64,000 bases of DNA from Hyphomicrobiales bacterium (GCA_900466475.1 UBMI01000010.1:620001-684000), one strand, 5' to 3'. Positions 1-7,911 are shown, counted from the first letter of the stretch. Notes: generated from the letters alone by a model not told the origin. Translations and numbers: made by a program.

Positions 1-205
1 GCCGCCAGCCGCGGGTCATGCCCCGGCTGAGGGCGCCTTCGGCAAGCGCGAGCTGCTGGCGCAGGTGGCGACAGTCCTGCAGAAGCGTGGCGATAGCTGC
101 CTTGGCATCCTCGTCGTGCCACGAGAGCACTGCCTCGACCTCCCAGCTCAGGTCTTCGTTTGCGATGACATCACCATCGGTTTTGGGGGCCAATTGCGGA
201 CGCAT
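1..205 (-). CDS. Hypothetical protein, N-terminal part only, cut by window edge
   Basis: The minus strand reads an open frame from ATG at 205 to the window edge, giving about 68 residues that begin MRPQLAPKTDGDVIANEDLS. A strong AAGGAG ribosome site lies just upstream of the ATG (revcomp of 208-220), which fixes the start. The visible part is acidic and helical (a WEVEAVLSWHDEDAKAAIATL stretch flanks it), with no signal peptide or membrane segment. I do not recognise the family. A GTTC-N7-GTTC LexA-type box about 70 bases upstream suggests SOS control. The reading frame, ribosome site and box support a real gene, but the function is unknown. Confidence 0.6.
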   Translation of the reverse strand, partial: MRPQLAPKTDGDVIANEDLSWEVEAVLSWHDEDAKAAIATLLQDCRHLRQQLALAEGALSRGMTRGWR

Positions 206-272
206 GTTCTCATTCTCCTTGCAGAGCATTTCAGTTCCAGATTGTCGGGATGGCGGCCGCAGCGCCACGGAT

Positions 273-287
273 GTTCTTATTATGTTC
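273..287 (-). promoter_or_regulatory. Putative LexA (SOS) box
   Basis: GTTC, seven bases (TTATTAT), GTTC is an exact match to the alphaproteobacterial LexA direct-repeat box GTTC-N7-GTTC. It lies 68 bases upstream of the minus-strand ATG at 205. The other flanking gene (409, plus strand) starts about 120 bases away, so the leftward gene is the likelier target. The assignment rests on the motif only. Confidence 0.5.
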
Positions 288-408
288 TCATTTCGGGAGG
301 AGTCAAGGCATGATCTGACTTGCAGGCGGCAAGGACGGAATTTGCAGGTGGCGCCCGATTGAGGCAGGATGGATCCTTCCAAACAGGCAGGGATGAAACG
401 GTGCGCTG

Positions 409-810
409 ATGCTGGTCGGCTCATGTCATTGCGGCAAGGCAGGCTGGACGCTGGAAGGCGATCCGGGCTCGATCACGGCGTGCAACTGCACGCTCTGCCG
501 GCGCTATGGAGCGCTCTGGGCCTATGATTACGAAGGCGAGCGGATCACCGTCAGCGGCGAGACCGGCTCCTATACGCGGACCGGCCGGGAGACATCGTCG
601 CTGGAAATATTGTTCTGCCCGACCTGCGCCTGCGTGCTCAGCTGGCGCGGCCTGAGGCTCAACAGGGATGGGCGCCGGCGCATGGCGGTCAACCTGCGGC
701 TGGCGCCGCCGGATCTCGTTTCCGATCTGCCGATCGATCACTTCGACGGGCTGGAGACATTTGAAGACCTGCCCTCCAAGGGGCGGTGCGTGCGCGATCT
801 CTGGTTCTGA
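409..810 (+). CDS. GFA family zinc-binding protein (CENP-V/GFA)
   Basis: This 133-residue protein belongs to the glutathione-dependent formaldehyde-activating (GFA) fold family. The zinc cysteines are in the usual order: CHCG near residue 7, C-x2-C (CNCTLC) near residue 26, and CPTC near residue 65. It is a stand-alone domain of typical length. Few members have a proven reaction. Glutathione adduct handling is known for one, and most are annotated by fold only. No clear Shine-Dalgarno sequence precedes the ATG, so the start is the best available rather than proven. A second GFA gene sits at 45977-46402. Confidence 0.85.
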   Translation: MLVGSCHCGKAGWTLEGDPGSITACNCTLCRRYGALWAYDYEGERITVSGETGSYTRTGRETSSLEILFCPTCACVLSWRGLRLNRDGRRRMAVNLRLAPPDLVSDLPIDHFDGLETFEDLPSKGRCVRDLWF

Positions 811-834
811 CGGTTCGGGGTTCTGACGGTTCGG
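803..834 (+). repeat. 16-bp perfect tandem duplication across the GFA stop codon
   Basis: The 16-mer GGTTCTGACGGTTCGG occurs twice in tandem (803-818 and 819-834) with no mismatch. The first copy contains the TGA stop of the GFA gene, so the duplication leaves the protein unchanged. It looks like a recent slippage or duplication event. Confidence 0.9.
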
Positions 835-909
835 GATGATTGCAGGCTGGCGATGTCCCGATCTTCTTCAAATCGGGAAATGCCGCTGAACGCGTTTGAC
901 GGAGTTGCT

Positions 910-1071
910 CTAGACCAGTCCATGGCCTCCGATAAAGAAGATCGCCGCACACAGGATCAAGATCGCGGCGACCGCATGGACCCGGGAAAAACCATGCCCA
1001 TGGGTTGGAGCCTCTGCACCATAACCGAGACTACGATGGTCCTCTTCGAAATTTGACAGCAAATCGCGCAT
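910..1071 (-). CDS. Small single-pass membrane protein, 53 aa
   Basis: The minus-strand frame starts at ATG 1071 and stops with TAG at 912-910. The product starts MRDLLSNFEEDHRSLGYGAE, passes through a His-rich stretch (APTHGHGFSRVH), then has one strongly hydrophobic helix (VAAILILCAAIFFIGGHGLV) that ends the protein. Soluble acidic N-terminus, then a histidine cluster, then a transmembrane anchor is a believable small-protein design. A GGGGGG-type purine stretch lies 8-13 bases upstream of the ATG. The family is not recognised. Coding is supported by amino-acid composition and by the isolated intergenic position. Confidence 0.5.
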   Translation of the reverse strand: MRDLLSNFEEDHRSLGYGAEAPTHGHGFSRVHAVAAILILCAAIFFIGGHGLV

Positions 1072-1197
1072 TCCATGCCCCCCAGCATCCGGCCTGAATC
1101 TTATTTGCCAGGCTCAAGGGTAGCATGCGCTCGTTCGCGCGATTTAGGCAGATCGCTAAAGGTTCAATCACCTTCCGGTGGATGCTCCATACCCTGC

Positions 1198-1225
1198 GAA
1201 AACAGCCGGTAAACCGGCCGTTTTC
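1198..1225 (-). terminator. Rho-independent-like hairpin after the RTX gene
   Basis: GAAAAC-A-GCCGG-TAAA-CCGGC-CG-GTTTTC forms a nearly symmetric hairpin with A/T flanks on both sides. It lies about 20 bases beyond the stop of the minus-strand RTX gene and could also end transcription from the other side. Confidence 0.6.
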
Positions 1226-1242
1226 AGATGTGGGGCGTGCGG

Positions 1243-2394
1243 TCAGACGAGCAGGGAGCTGTTTGCCAGGACGTCGGTATTGTCGAAGAACGTCTTGTTC
1301 ACGCCGATGAACGCGATGTCCTGGGCAGCATGGGTCGTGCCGGCGCCGTCGGCGTCATAGGACAGAATGCCGGTCGCGGAATTGTAGATCAGCTCGGGGC
1401 CGGCCTTGGTTCCGCCGGCACCCAATTTGTTGACGATTTCGAAAGAGGCTGCGTCCACCACGCCGTTATTGTCGACATCGAGGCCGGCGAAGGCGGGGCC
1501 GAGGCTGATCTTGTCGTCGGAATCGAAGTCCCAGATGAAGTCCTTGCTGGCTGCGCCCATGTCATCGAAATGGAACGTGTCGGCGCCGCCCTTGCCGTAG
1601 AGGCTGTCGTTGCCGGCACCACCGGCGATGAGATTGCTGCCGGCATTGCCGGTGATCATGTTGGCAAGGTCGTTGCCTGTCGCATCGATATCCGCCGTGC
1701 CGTTCAGCCGGAGGTTTTCGACAGGCCCCTGGTCACGCAGATCCACGCTGACCGTTGTCCAGATCGTGTCTACGCCGCCATCGGGAAGGGTGAGCAGCGG
1801 CCCTGAATAAATCGCGACGCGATCGCCCGTATCATCGAATATGTAGGTGTCGTTGCCAGTCGTTTCGAAGAAGGTATCGGCCCCGCCTTTGCCATCCAGC
1901 TGGTCGTCGCCTGCATTGCCGACCATCCGGTCAGCGAAATTCGAACCGATGACCGAGACATGCTCGACATCAGGTTCGATGAAGAACTGGCCTGCATAAC
2001 TGCCGTCTGCGTGGGTCAGGGCCAGGATGGATGTGAAGGTGCCCGGCCCGAAATTCGTGAAATCGACGTCGAGAGCTCCCATCGGCTGAAAGTTCAGGTA
2101 TGCGGAATCCGTTCCTGCGTTGCCGAAGAACGTGACGTCGATCTGGCCGGGAAAGTCATGAGGAGGGGCGAATATCAATTTGTCGTTATCCGCTCCCCCG
2201 AAAATATCGTTTGATGTTTCCAACAGATCCGGCAAGTCGAAAGTCGACGTCGCGATGCGAAAGGTGTCGTTGCCTTCATCGCCGAGGTAAACATCACTGT
2301 TCTCGAAGATAATTCCTGCCTCTGGGATTATTATAAGAGTAGAGTTCAGCGTGCGAAACACATCATCTCCAGGTGTGCCGTAAAAGGCGCTCAT
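1243..2394 (-). CDS. RTX-type calcium-binding secreted protein
   Basis: This 383-residue protein is built of beta-roll elements. It opens with YGTPGDDVFRT, has nonapeptide-type GG-x-G-x-D repeats (GNAGDDQLDGKGGADTF near residue 180 and GNAGSNLIAGGAGNDSLYGK near residue 270), and ends with a C-terminal region of the kind that signals type I secretion. There is no N-terminal signal peptide, as usual for RTX proteins. I chose ATG 2394 because GGAGG lies 7-11 bases before it; the longer frame to 2475 lacks a ribosome site. No ABC/MFP/TolC exporter genes are adjacent, so export would use a remote system. No catalytic domain is visible. It could be a calcium-dependent adhesin or a matrix protein. 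Confidence 0.8.
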   Translation of the reverse strand: MSAFYGTPGDDVFRTLNSTLIIIPEAGIIFENSDVYLGDEGNDTFRIATSTFDLPDLLETSNDIFGGADNDKLIFAPPHDFPGQIDVTFFGNAGTDSAYLNFQPMGALDVDFTNFGPGTFTSILALTHADGSYAGQFFIEPDVEHVSVIGSNFADRMVGNAGDDQLDGKGGADTFFETTGNDTYIFDDTGDRVAIYSGPLLTLPDGGVDTIWTTVSVDLRDQGPVENLRLNGTADIDATGNDLANMITGNAGSNLIAGGAGNDSLYGKGGADTFHFDDMGAASKDFIWDFDSDDKISLGPAFAGLDVDNNGVVDAASFEIVNKLGAGGTKAGPELIYNSATGILSYDADGAGTTHAAQDIAFIGVNKTFFDNTDVLANSSLLV

Positions 2395-2859
2395 GCGTCT
2401 TCCTCCGTTTGCTGTTAAATCCGGATATTGTTGAGTGCCTCCTGCCGGGGCAAGTGAAACTACAATGACATTCACGTACCTATTCTGGCTGTCACCCTAG
2501 CATGTGGTGAAGTAAATGGCTACCTTGGGTTGATCTGATTGACGGCCGGAGGCAGTTCGGTGATGGGCAAGATCGTTTAGGTAGCTTTGATCACCATCAG
2601 TGTCGTTCAGGGGCACGCCAGTCGATGATGGGGCTTGAGAGGACCGCGCGCTCGCGCCAACGGTGCGGCAAGTATAATTCTTTCGATGCTGCCCGTTTTA
2701 TCCGGTCGGCCTATTTTTCCACCTTTTTGCTATGTGGGTGATAATAGTAAATCGGCTAACTTTGCGATATCTGTGAAAATAAGGACGTTATTATGTGCCT
2801 GGATGCACAGAATAATTCTGACGTTTTGGCTTAGTAAAAGCTGATTCCGAAGGGAAACG
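2395..2859. other. 465-base intergenic stretch, no supported gene
   Basis: This stretch separates the minus-strand RTX gene from two tiny plus-strand genes. The right half (about 2690-2850) is clearly AT-richer than its surroundings and holds a TATAAT at 2673-2678 without a good -35 element. No frame has coding character and no strong hairpin is seen. It probably carries promoters for both directions. Confidence 0.5.
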
Positions 2860-3024
2860 ATGAGGATCTACTGTTTTATCATTGCACTTCAGCTCGGCCT
2901 GCTAATGTGGGTTGCGGCCTACTATAGCGTTCAGGGGCTTTATCTCTCGCTGAATGCTTCGCACTCCCAGACTGTTACCCTTGCTTCAGCCAATATCGCG
3001 GCGCTCCCTGGTGACGCCCGATGA
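2860..3024 (+). CDS. Small membrane protein, 54 aa
   Basis: ATG 2860 is preceded by GAAGGGAAACG, a good ribosome site. The 54-residue product begins MRIYCFIIALQLGLLMWVAA, one hydrophobic helix that acts as an anchor or uncleaved signal, followed by YYSVQGLYLSLNASHSQ and an Ala-rich tail. It may be exposed on the periplasmic side. The family is not recognised. Seventy-one bases later a second small membrane gene follows on the same strand, so the two may be co-transcribed. Confidence 0.45.
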   Translation: MRIYCFIIALQLGLLMWVAAYYSVQGLYLSLNASHSQTVTLASANIAALPGDAR

Positions 3025-3095
3025 CAACGAGCCCGCACCGGCCGTGACGGCCCTGAAATCCGTGTCAAACCAAGAAACCTGAAAAAGACGCCACC

Positions 3096-3272
3096 GTGAG
3101 ACCGCTGAATTCCCTCCTGATCGTCTATCTTGGCCCGCCGCTGATGGCAGCGGCGCTTCTTCTGTTCATGGTGTCATGGTTCGGCGACACGCCTTCCGAC
3201 GCGCGGCAGGACACGGTGAGCAGCGTGCGAAAAGGCGGCAGGATCGGCAGTCACGTCGAAATGTTCCGGTAA
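3096..3272 (+). CDS. Small membrane protein, 58 aa, GTG start
   Basis: From GTG 3096 the frame encodes 58 residues: MRPLNSLLIVYLGPPLMAAA plus LLLFMVSWFG, a single long hydrophobic segment, followed by a charged soluble tail (DTPSDARQDTVSSVRKGGRIGSH). An in-frame TGA at 3054 limits the N-terminus, and GTG is the first standard start after it. The ribosome site (AAAAAGACG) is weak. It is paired with the preceding 54-residue membrane protein. Function unknown. Confidence 0.4.
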   Translation: MRPLNSLLIVYLGPPLMAAALLLFMVSWFGDTPSDARQDTVSSVRKGGRIGSHVEMFR

Positions 3273-3601
3273 ACGGGCGCGTCACGCCATCATCGACAGC
3301 GGAAAAACGAGAAGGGCCACCAAGTGGGGCCCAGCGACCCTTCTCCAGCTGGTAGGTGCAGCATCCAGCGGCGGCAAAATACAAGCAGTAGCTGTTTCCG
3401 ATAGTGACCGCGGTCACAGCGCTGCAATATTTTCTAGCGGAAGATGAACTAACCGGTCTCGCCTGCATGGCGGGCGGGGCCTCTTCGCTGCATATTGGCC
3501 GGCGAGGGGAACGGTTCTGCGCCTGGTTATGCTAGAGAAAATCGTCTTTTGATCTATCTTCCTCCGGCAGGCGCGAACTTCAAGAGAAAGAGGAGATGCA
3601 G
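3273..3601. other. 329-base intergenic stretch with two symmetric elements
   Basis: GAGAAGGG at 3309-3316 pairs with CCCTTCTC about 20 bases later, forming a hairpin that is followed on the minus strand by GTTTTT. A perfect 14-base palindrome, GTGACCGCGGTCAC, lies at 3404-3417, about 185 bases before the UBP gene. No coding frame is convincing. Confidence 0.5.
3404..3417. promoter_or_regulatory. Perfect 14-bp palindrome, possible operator
   Basis: GTGACCGCGGTCAC is fully self-complementary and sits in the intergenic region ahead of the UBP zinc finger/flavoprotein operon. The binding protein is unknown. Confidence 0.35.
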
Positions 3602-3904
3602 ATGTCGGTGTGCAAACATGTCGCAGCCGTTCGATCCGTCGAGCCGAGGACGCTCGGCTGCGAGGAATGCCTGGAGGAGGGACAGGAATGGGTCCATCTC
3701 CGGCTTTGCCGGGAATGCGGCCATGTCGGGTGCTGCGACCAGTCGATCGGGAAACATGCGACGGCGCATTTCCATGCCACGGGACATCCCATCATCGAAG
3801 GCTACGACCCGCCGGAAGGCTGGGGCTGGTGCTATCTCGACGAGACGATGGTGGAACTGCCGGATCAGACGCCGCAGCGCGGCCCGATCCCGATCTATTA
3901 TTGA
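3602..3904 (+). CDS. UBP-type zinc finger protein
   Basis: This roughly 100-residue protein is almost entirely a UBP zinc finger (zf-UBP). It shows C-K-H near the N-terminus, C-E-E-C near residue 20, C-R-E-C-G-H-V-G-C-C and then H-x-x-x-H-x-H...GH, the full zinc-ligand pattern. AGGAG at 3591-3595 is six bases from ATG 3602; the other ATG (3596) is too close to it. The gene is followed after 10 bases by a thioredoxin-reductase-like gene, a neighbour pair also found in actinobacteria and rhizobia. The bacterial role is not established. It may bind a C-terminal Gly-Gly-like tail or act as a partner of the flavoprotein. Confidence 0.85.
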   Translation: MSVCKHVAAVRSVEPRTLGCEECLEEGQEWVHLRLCRECGHVGCCDQSIGKHATAHFHATGHPIIEGYDPPEGWGWCYLDETMVELPDQTPQRGPIPIYY

Positions 3905-3914
3905 GCGTGCCGAG

Positions 3915-5612
3915 ATGAGCTCCGACAGTCTCGAAACCCGCCGTCACCAGATGTTTCCGGTGCTGACCGCCGCGCAGGTCCAGATAGCCGGGCGTTTTGC
4001 CAGCAGTGGCCCGCATTCCTTTGCTCCCGGCGAGATCGTCTCGCAGATCGGCGACAGGCATTCGCCGGCATGGCTGATCCTTTCCGGCCGGCTCGACGTC
4101 TTCAGGCATGACGGCTTGTCAATGCCGGAAGCCCTGATCACGAGCCATGATGCAGGGCAGTTTTCAGGAGAGGTCAGCCAGCTTTCCGGGCGGCCGGTGC
4201 TTGCGGGCGGGCGTGCCGGGCCGGAAGGATGTGTGGCGCTGGCATTCGATGCTGCGCATCTGAAGGCTCTCATCATCGGATCGGCCGAGATCGGCGAGAT
4301 CATCATGCGCGCCTATATCCTGCGGCGTGTGGAGCTGATCAATTTCGGCGGCGCCGGCTCCGTTCTGATCGGCCATCCCGGAGAGCCCAATCTGGTTCGC
4401 CTGCAGGGCTTTCTGACCCGAAGCGGTTATCCTCATGTCGTCCTCGATGCGGCCTCGGACCATGAAGGCCGGGGCCTGGTGGAGAGGCTTGGGATCCTGG
4501 CGAGCGAATTGCCGCTCATGGTCTGCCCCAGCGGCACGGTGCTCAAACATCCGACAGATGCCGAAGCAGCCTGCTGCCTCGGCATAACGCCGGAACTCGA
4601 TCCGGAAACCGTCTATGATGTGGCGATCGTCGGGGCCGGCCCGTCGGGCCTGGCTGCTGCGGTCTACGCGGCATCGGAGGGGCTCAGCGTCATCGTCATC
4701 GATAACCGTTCGATCGGCGGGCAGGCCGGCAGTTCTTCCCGCATCGAAAACTATCTCGGCTTTCCGACCGGAATTTCAGGCCAGGCGCTCGCCGGCCGCG
4801 CCTTCAATCAGGCGCTCAAGTTCGGAGCGGAGATCGCCTTGCCGCTTGATGTGAACGAGCTCATTCCGGCCCCGGCCGGCAAACGCAGGACCGACCCTAT
4901 GGTCTTGCGGATTGACGGGGACAGGGCGGTCAAGGCACGGACCGTCGTCATTGCCTCGGGCGCCAGGTATCGCAGGCCCGATATTCCCGACATAGCGCGC
5001 TTCGAGGGCGCCGGCATTTCCTATTGGGCATCCGCGATTGAAGCCAAACTCTGCGAAAACGACGATATCGCGCTCGTCGGCGGCGGCAATTCCGCCGGCC
5101 AGGCGATCGCATTCCTCGCGCCGCGGGTGCGGCGTCTCCACCTGGTGATCCGCCGAAGCCTGGCCGAGACCATGTCCACCTATCTCATCGATCGCATCGC
5201 GGCGCTGCCGAATGTGGAGATGCATCTCGGATGCGAGCTGACGGCGCTGTCGGAAGACCCGCATGGCCGGCTGGCGGCAACCATCACTGAGCTCAGGGCG
5301 CAGTCCGAGAAGAACTTCGATCTTCGCCGCGTCTTCATGTTCATCGGCGCCGACCCGAATACCGACTGGATCAAGTGCCGCATCAAGACGGATGACAGGG
5401 GCTTCATCAGGACCGGTACGACCTTCAGCCCTGAGGTCGAAGAGGAGCTCGGAAGGCGCGCCCTGCAGCTGGAAACCAGTCTGCCGAACGTCTTTGCGAT
5501 CGGCGATGTCCGGGCCGGTTCGACGAAGCGGGTAGCGGCCGCCGTCGGCGAAGGTGCTGCCGTCGTCAGCGATATTCATGCGGCGCTGAGACAGGCGCCG
5601 CTCATGAAATGA
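3915..5612 (+). CDS. Cyclic-nucleotide-binding domain fused to thioredoxin-reductase-like FAD/NAD(P) oxidoreductase
   Basis: This protein has 565 residues. Residues about 1-130 form a cNMP-binding beta-barrel (FAPGEIVSQIGDRHSPAWLILSGRLDVF). A linker of about 100 residues follows. From about residue 235 comes a thioredoxin-reductase fold with the FAD motif GAGPSGLAAAVYA, GGQAGSSSRIENYLGFP, the NAD(P) motif GGGNSAGQAI and the second FAD motif AIGDVRAGS. The place where thioredoxin reductases carry the redox CxxC reads SYWASAIEAKLC, so the dithiol is missing. Electron transfer to thioredoxin is therefore unlikely, and the acceptor is unknown. The start was chosen at MSSDSLETRR because the preceding frame overlaps the UBP gene. 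It forms an operon with that gene. The cNMP domain may link activity to the class III cyclases in this window. Confidence 0.85.
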   Translation: MSSDSLETRRHQMFPVLTAAQVQIAGRFASSGPHSFAPGEIVSQIGDRHSPAWLILSGRLDVFRHDGLSMPEALITSHDAGQFSGEVSQLSGRPVLAGGRAGPEGCVALAFDAAHLKALIIGSAEIGEIIMRAYILRRVELINFGGAGSVLIGHPGEPNLVRLQGFLTRSGYPHVVLDAASDHEGRGLVERLGILASELPLMVCPSGTVLKHPTDAEAACCLGITPELDPETVYDVAIVGAGPSGLAAAVYAASEGLSVIVIDNRSIGGQAGSSSRIENYLGFPTGISGQALAGRAFNQALKFGAEIALPLDVNELIPAPAGKRRTDPMVLRIDGDRAVKARTVVIASGARYRRPDIPDIARFEGAGISYWASAIEAKLCENDDIALVGGGNSAGQAIAFLAPRVRRLHLVIRRSLAETMSTYLIDRIAALPNVEMHLGCELTALSEDPHGRLAATITELRAQSEKNFDLRRVFMFIGADPNTDWIKCRIKTDDRGFIRTGTTFSPEVEEELGRRALQLETSLPNVFAIGDVRAGSTKRVAAAVGEGAAVVSDIHAALRQAPLMK

Positions 5613-5619
5613 GCTGGAG

Positions 5620-6552
5620 TCATGACGAACCACGATGGGCGGCTTGAATGCCAGCCTTGCCTTGAACGAGGTTCCAGAAGCTCTCGGCAATGTCGGTCAT
5701 GCGCGCCCTTGGCCTGATCAGCACGATCCTGACCTCGACCACCCAATCCGCCGATCCGGCTGAGGTCAGTCTTCCAGCCGGTCCCATCTCATCCGCCGCC
5801 AGGCTCTCCGGTATCCAGGCCACACCCTTTCCCTCGATCGCAAGTGCCTTCAGCGCCATTGCCAGATGCGAGGTGAAGACCGTTGAGAATTGCAGCGAAG
5901 ATGTCCTGGCGGAAAGGGCGGATGACAGGATGCGGCCCATGCCCGACGTTTCCTCGAAGGCAAGATGGGGGACAGGGCGATCCGCGATCTCCGAAATGCT
6001 GTGGAGCGGCCGGCCATCCCGGTCCCGTGCGCTGACGGGGATCAGGCGGTCGGTCGCAAGCTGCACCTGCCTGTAGGCGTTTATGTCGAGACGGATTCTG
6101 CTGTTTCGATGATCGTGGCAGAGCAGGAACTGCGCACGCCCCTCCATCATGATCCGCTCGCATTCGTTCATATTGTCGGAGAGGAGGCGGATGGGCATCG
6201 TCGATGCCTCGTGGCCGAGGCCTTGAATCCAGCCGGGAAAGAAGATGAACGACAGTGCGTGGGTGGCGGCGAAGGTCACCGTCGAGGTCGCCGCCCGCAT
6301 CTGTTCGATTTCGCTGATGGCCCGCTCCAGACGGGCGGTGACATCATCGGCCGCTGCCAGCATGGCTTCGCCCGCGGGGGTCAGCTTCAGGCGGTGCGTG
6401 GACCGATCGACGAGTTCGGCGCCGCACCAGTCCTCCAGCGATTTGATGCGGCGGCCGAACGCGGGCTGCGTGATATGGCGCTTTTCGGCGGCGCGCGAAA
6501 AGTTCAGGGTTTCCGCGAGTGCCTTGAGGTCGGCAAGCCAGGCCGTTTCCAC
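5620..6552 (-). CDS. LysR-family regulator, HypT/YjiE-like
   Basis: This 310-residue protein has an N-terminal winged helix (LADLKALAETLNFSRAAEKRH then ITQPAFGRRIKSLEDWCGAEL) and a LysR substrate domain. The opening and several substrate-domain motifs (LLCHDHR, GVAWIPESL, a C-terminal FWNLV) resemble the E. coli hypochlorite-responsive regulator HypT/YjiE. Whether it senses an oxidant or tartrate is open. It is divergent from the D-tartrate dehydratase gene, with a 178-base gap that would hold the operator, which favours control of that gene. It converges on the flavoprotein gene with a 7-base gap. Confidence 0.85.
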   Translation of the reverse strand: METAWLADLKALAETLNFSRAAEKRHITQPAFGRRIKSLEDWCGAELVDRSTHRLKLTPAGEAMLAAADDVTARLERAISEIEQMRAATSTVTFAATHALSFIFFPGWIQGLGHEASTMPIRLLSDNMNECERIMMEGRAQFLLCHDHRNSRIRLDINAYRQVQLATDRLIPVSARDRDGRPLHSISEIADRPVPHLAFEETSGMGRILSSALSARTSSLQFSTVFTSHLAMALKALAIEGKGVAWIPESLAADEMGPAGRLTSAGSADWVVEVRIVLIRPRARMTDIAESFWNLVQGKAGIQAAHRGSS

Positions 6553-6730
6553 TGATGTCGATCCGCTTTTGGTGATGCTTTGATGGCATTAAAGAAATGG
6601 CATCCTGTCGATTATTTCAAGCAATTTCGAGATTCTCTATGCCGCTTCGGCATTGAAAGAGCCCGGATCGGCATTGGACGACAGGGCGCCTGTCTCCTAG
6701 AACATCAGCATCTGAAGAATGGAGACTGCC

Positions 6731-7894
6731 ATGCGCATCATCGATGTCCGCGAAGTGACGAAGCCGATCGCTTCGCCGATCCGCAACGCCTATATCGATT
6801 TCAGCAAGATGACGACGAGCCTTGTCGCCGTCGTCACGGATGTCGTCAGAGACGGGCGGCGCGTGGTCGGCTACGGCTTCAATTCCAATGGGCGATACGG
6901 GCAGGGCGGGCTGATCCGCGAGCGCTTCAGGGACCGTATCCTGGACGCGGCACCCGACAGTCTCGTCAACGATGCCGGCACCAATCTCGATCCGCAGCGG
7001 ATCTGGGCAGCGATGATGAAGAACGAGAAGCCAGGCGGCCATGGCGAGCGTTCGGTCGCTGTCGGCACGATCGACATGGCGGTGTGGGATGCCGTTGCCA
7101 AGATCGAGGGCAAGCCGCTCTTCCGGTTGCTGGCGGAGATGAAGGGCAGGCAAGCCGATCCCAGGGTCTTCGTCTATGCCGCCGGCGGATATTACTATCC
7201 CGGCAAGGACAACAGCGCGCTGCGCAAGGAGATGCGCACCTATCTCGACCGCGGCTATACCGTGGTCAAGATGAAGATCGGCGGCGCTTCGATCGACGAG
7301 GATCGCGGCCGTATCGAATCCGTGCTCGATGAAATCGGGCCTGAGGCGCGGCTTGCCGTCGATGCAAACGGGCGTTTCGATCTGGAAACCGGCATCGCCT
7401 ATGCCAAGATGCTGCGCGACTATCCGCTCTTCTGGTACGAGGAAATCGGCGATCCGCTCGATTATGCGCTGCAGGCGGCGATATCGGAATTCTACGATGC
7501 GCCGATGGCGACGGGCGAGAACCTGTTCTCGCATCAGGATGCCCGCAATCTGCTGCGCTATGGCGGCATGCGCGCCGACCGCGACTATCTGCAATTCGAC
7601 TGCGCGCTGTCCTATGGGCTCGTGGAATATCTGCGTACACTCGATGTGCTGCGCCAGTTCGGCTGGTCGCCCTCACGCTGCATTCCGCATGGCGGCCATC
7701 AGATGTCGCTCAACATTGCGGCCGGCCTCGGCCTTGGCGGCAACGAGAGCTATCCGGATCTCTTCCAGCCCTATGGCGGATTCCCGGATGGGGTAAAGGT
7801 CATCGACGGCCACATCACCATGCCGGAACTGCCCGGCATCGGCTTCGAAGGCAAGTCGGACCTCATCAAGGTCATGCGGGAACTGGCGGAGTAG
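6731..7894 (+). CDS. tarD: D(-)-tartrate dehydratase, enolase superfamily
   Basis: This 387-residue enolase-superfamily enzyme (mandelate racemase subgroup) would dehydrate D-tartrate to oxaloacetate in the cytoplasm with Mg2+. The N-terminal capping domain (IASPIRNAYIDFSKMTTSLV) is followed by the barrel with VVKMKIGG (the lysine pair), AVDANGRF (first metal Asp), WYEEIGDP (second ligand), TGENLFS (third ligand) and SRCIPHGGHQ (catalytic His). From memory, the whole length closely resembles the characterised Bradyrhizobium enzyme. GGAG at 6721-6724 sits six bases before ATG 6731, so the ATG at 6719 is less likely. No tartrate transporter is adjacent. The divergent LysR gene is the probable regulator. 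Confidence 0.88.
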   Translation: MRIIDVREVTKPIASPIRNAYIDFSKMTTSLVAVVTDVVRDGRRVVGYGFNSNGRYGQGGLIRERFRDRILDAAPDSLVNDAGTNLDPQRIWAAMMKNEKPGGHGERSVAVGTIDMAVWDAVAKIEGKPLFRLLAEMKGRQADPRVFVYAAGGYYYPGKDNSALRKEMRTYLDRGYTVVKMKIGGASIDEDRGRIESVLDEIGPEARLAVDANGRFDLETGIAYAKMLRDYPLFWYEEIGDPLDYALQAAISEFYDAPMATGENLFSHQDARNLLRYGGMRADRDYLQFDCALSYGLVEYLRTLDVLRQFGWSPSRCIPHGGHQMSLNIAAGLGLGGNESYPDLFQPYGGFPDGVKVIDGHITMPELPGIGFEGKSDLIKVMRELAE

Positions 7895-7911
7895 GATGCA
7901 GGCGGGCGATT

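Noticed and set aside
3166..3468. 100-codon minus-strand frame in the gap before the UBP gene
   Set aside because: No ribosome site and Cys/Arg/Ser-biased composition. It overlaps the small gene at 3096 and a hairpin.
3915..5612. Ordinary thioredoxin reductase (trxB)
   Set aside because: The redox CxxC is absent and an N-terminal cNMP domain is present, so the housekeeping name would mislead.
4776..5690. 304-codon minus-strand frame antisense to the flavoprotein
   Set aside because: Arg-rich shadow of a GC-rich gene with no domain.
6617..7594. 325-codon minus-strand frame antisense to tarD
   Set aside because: Shadow frame. The enolase-family motifs all lie on the plus strand.
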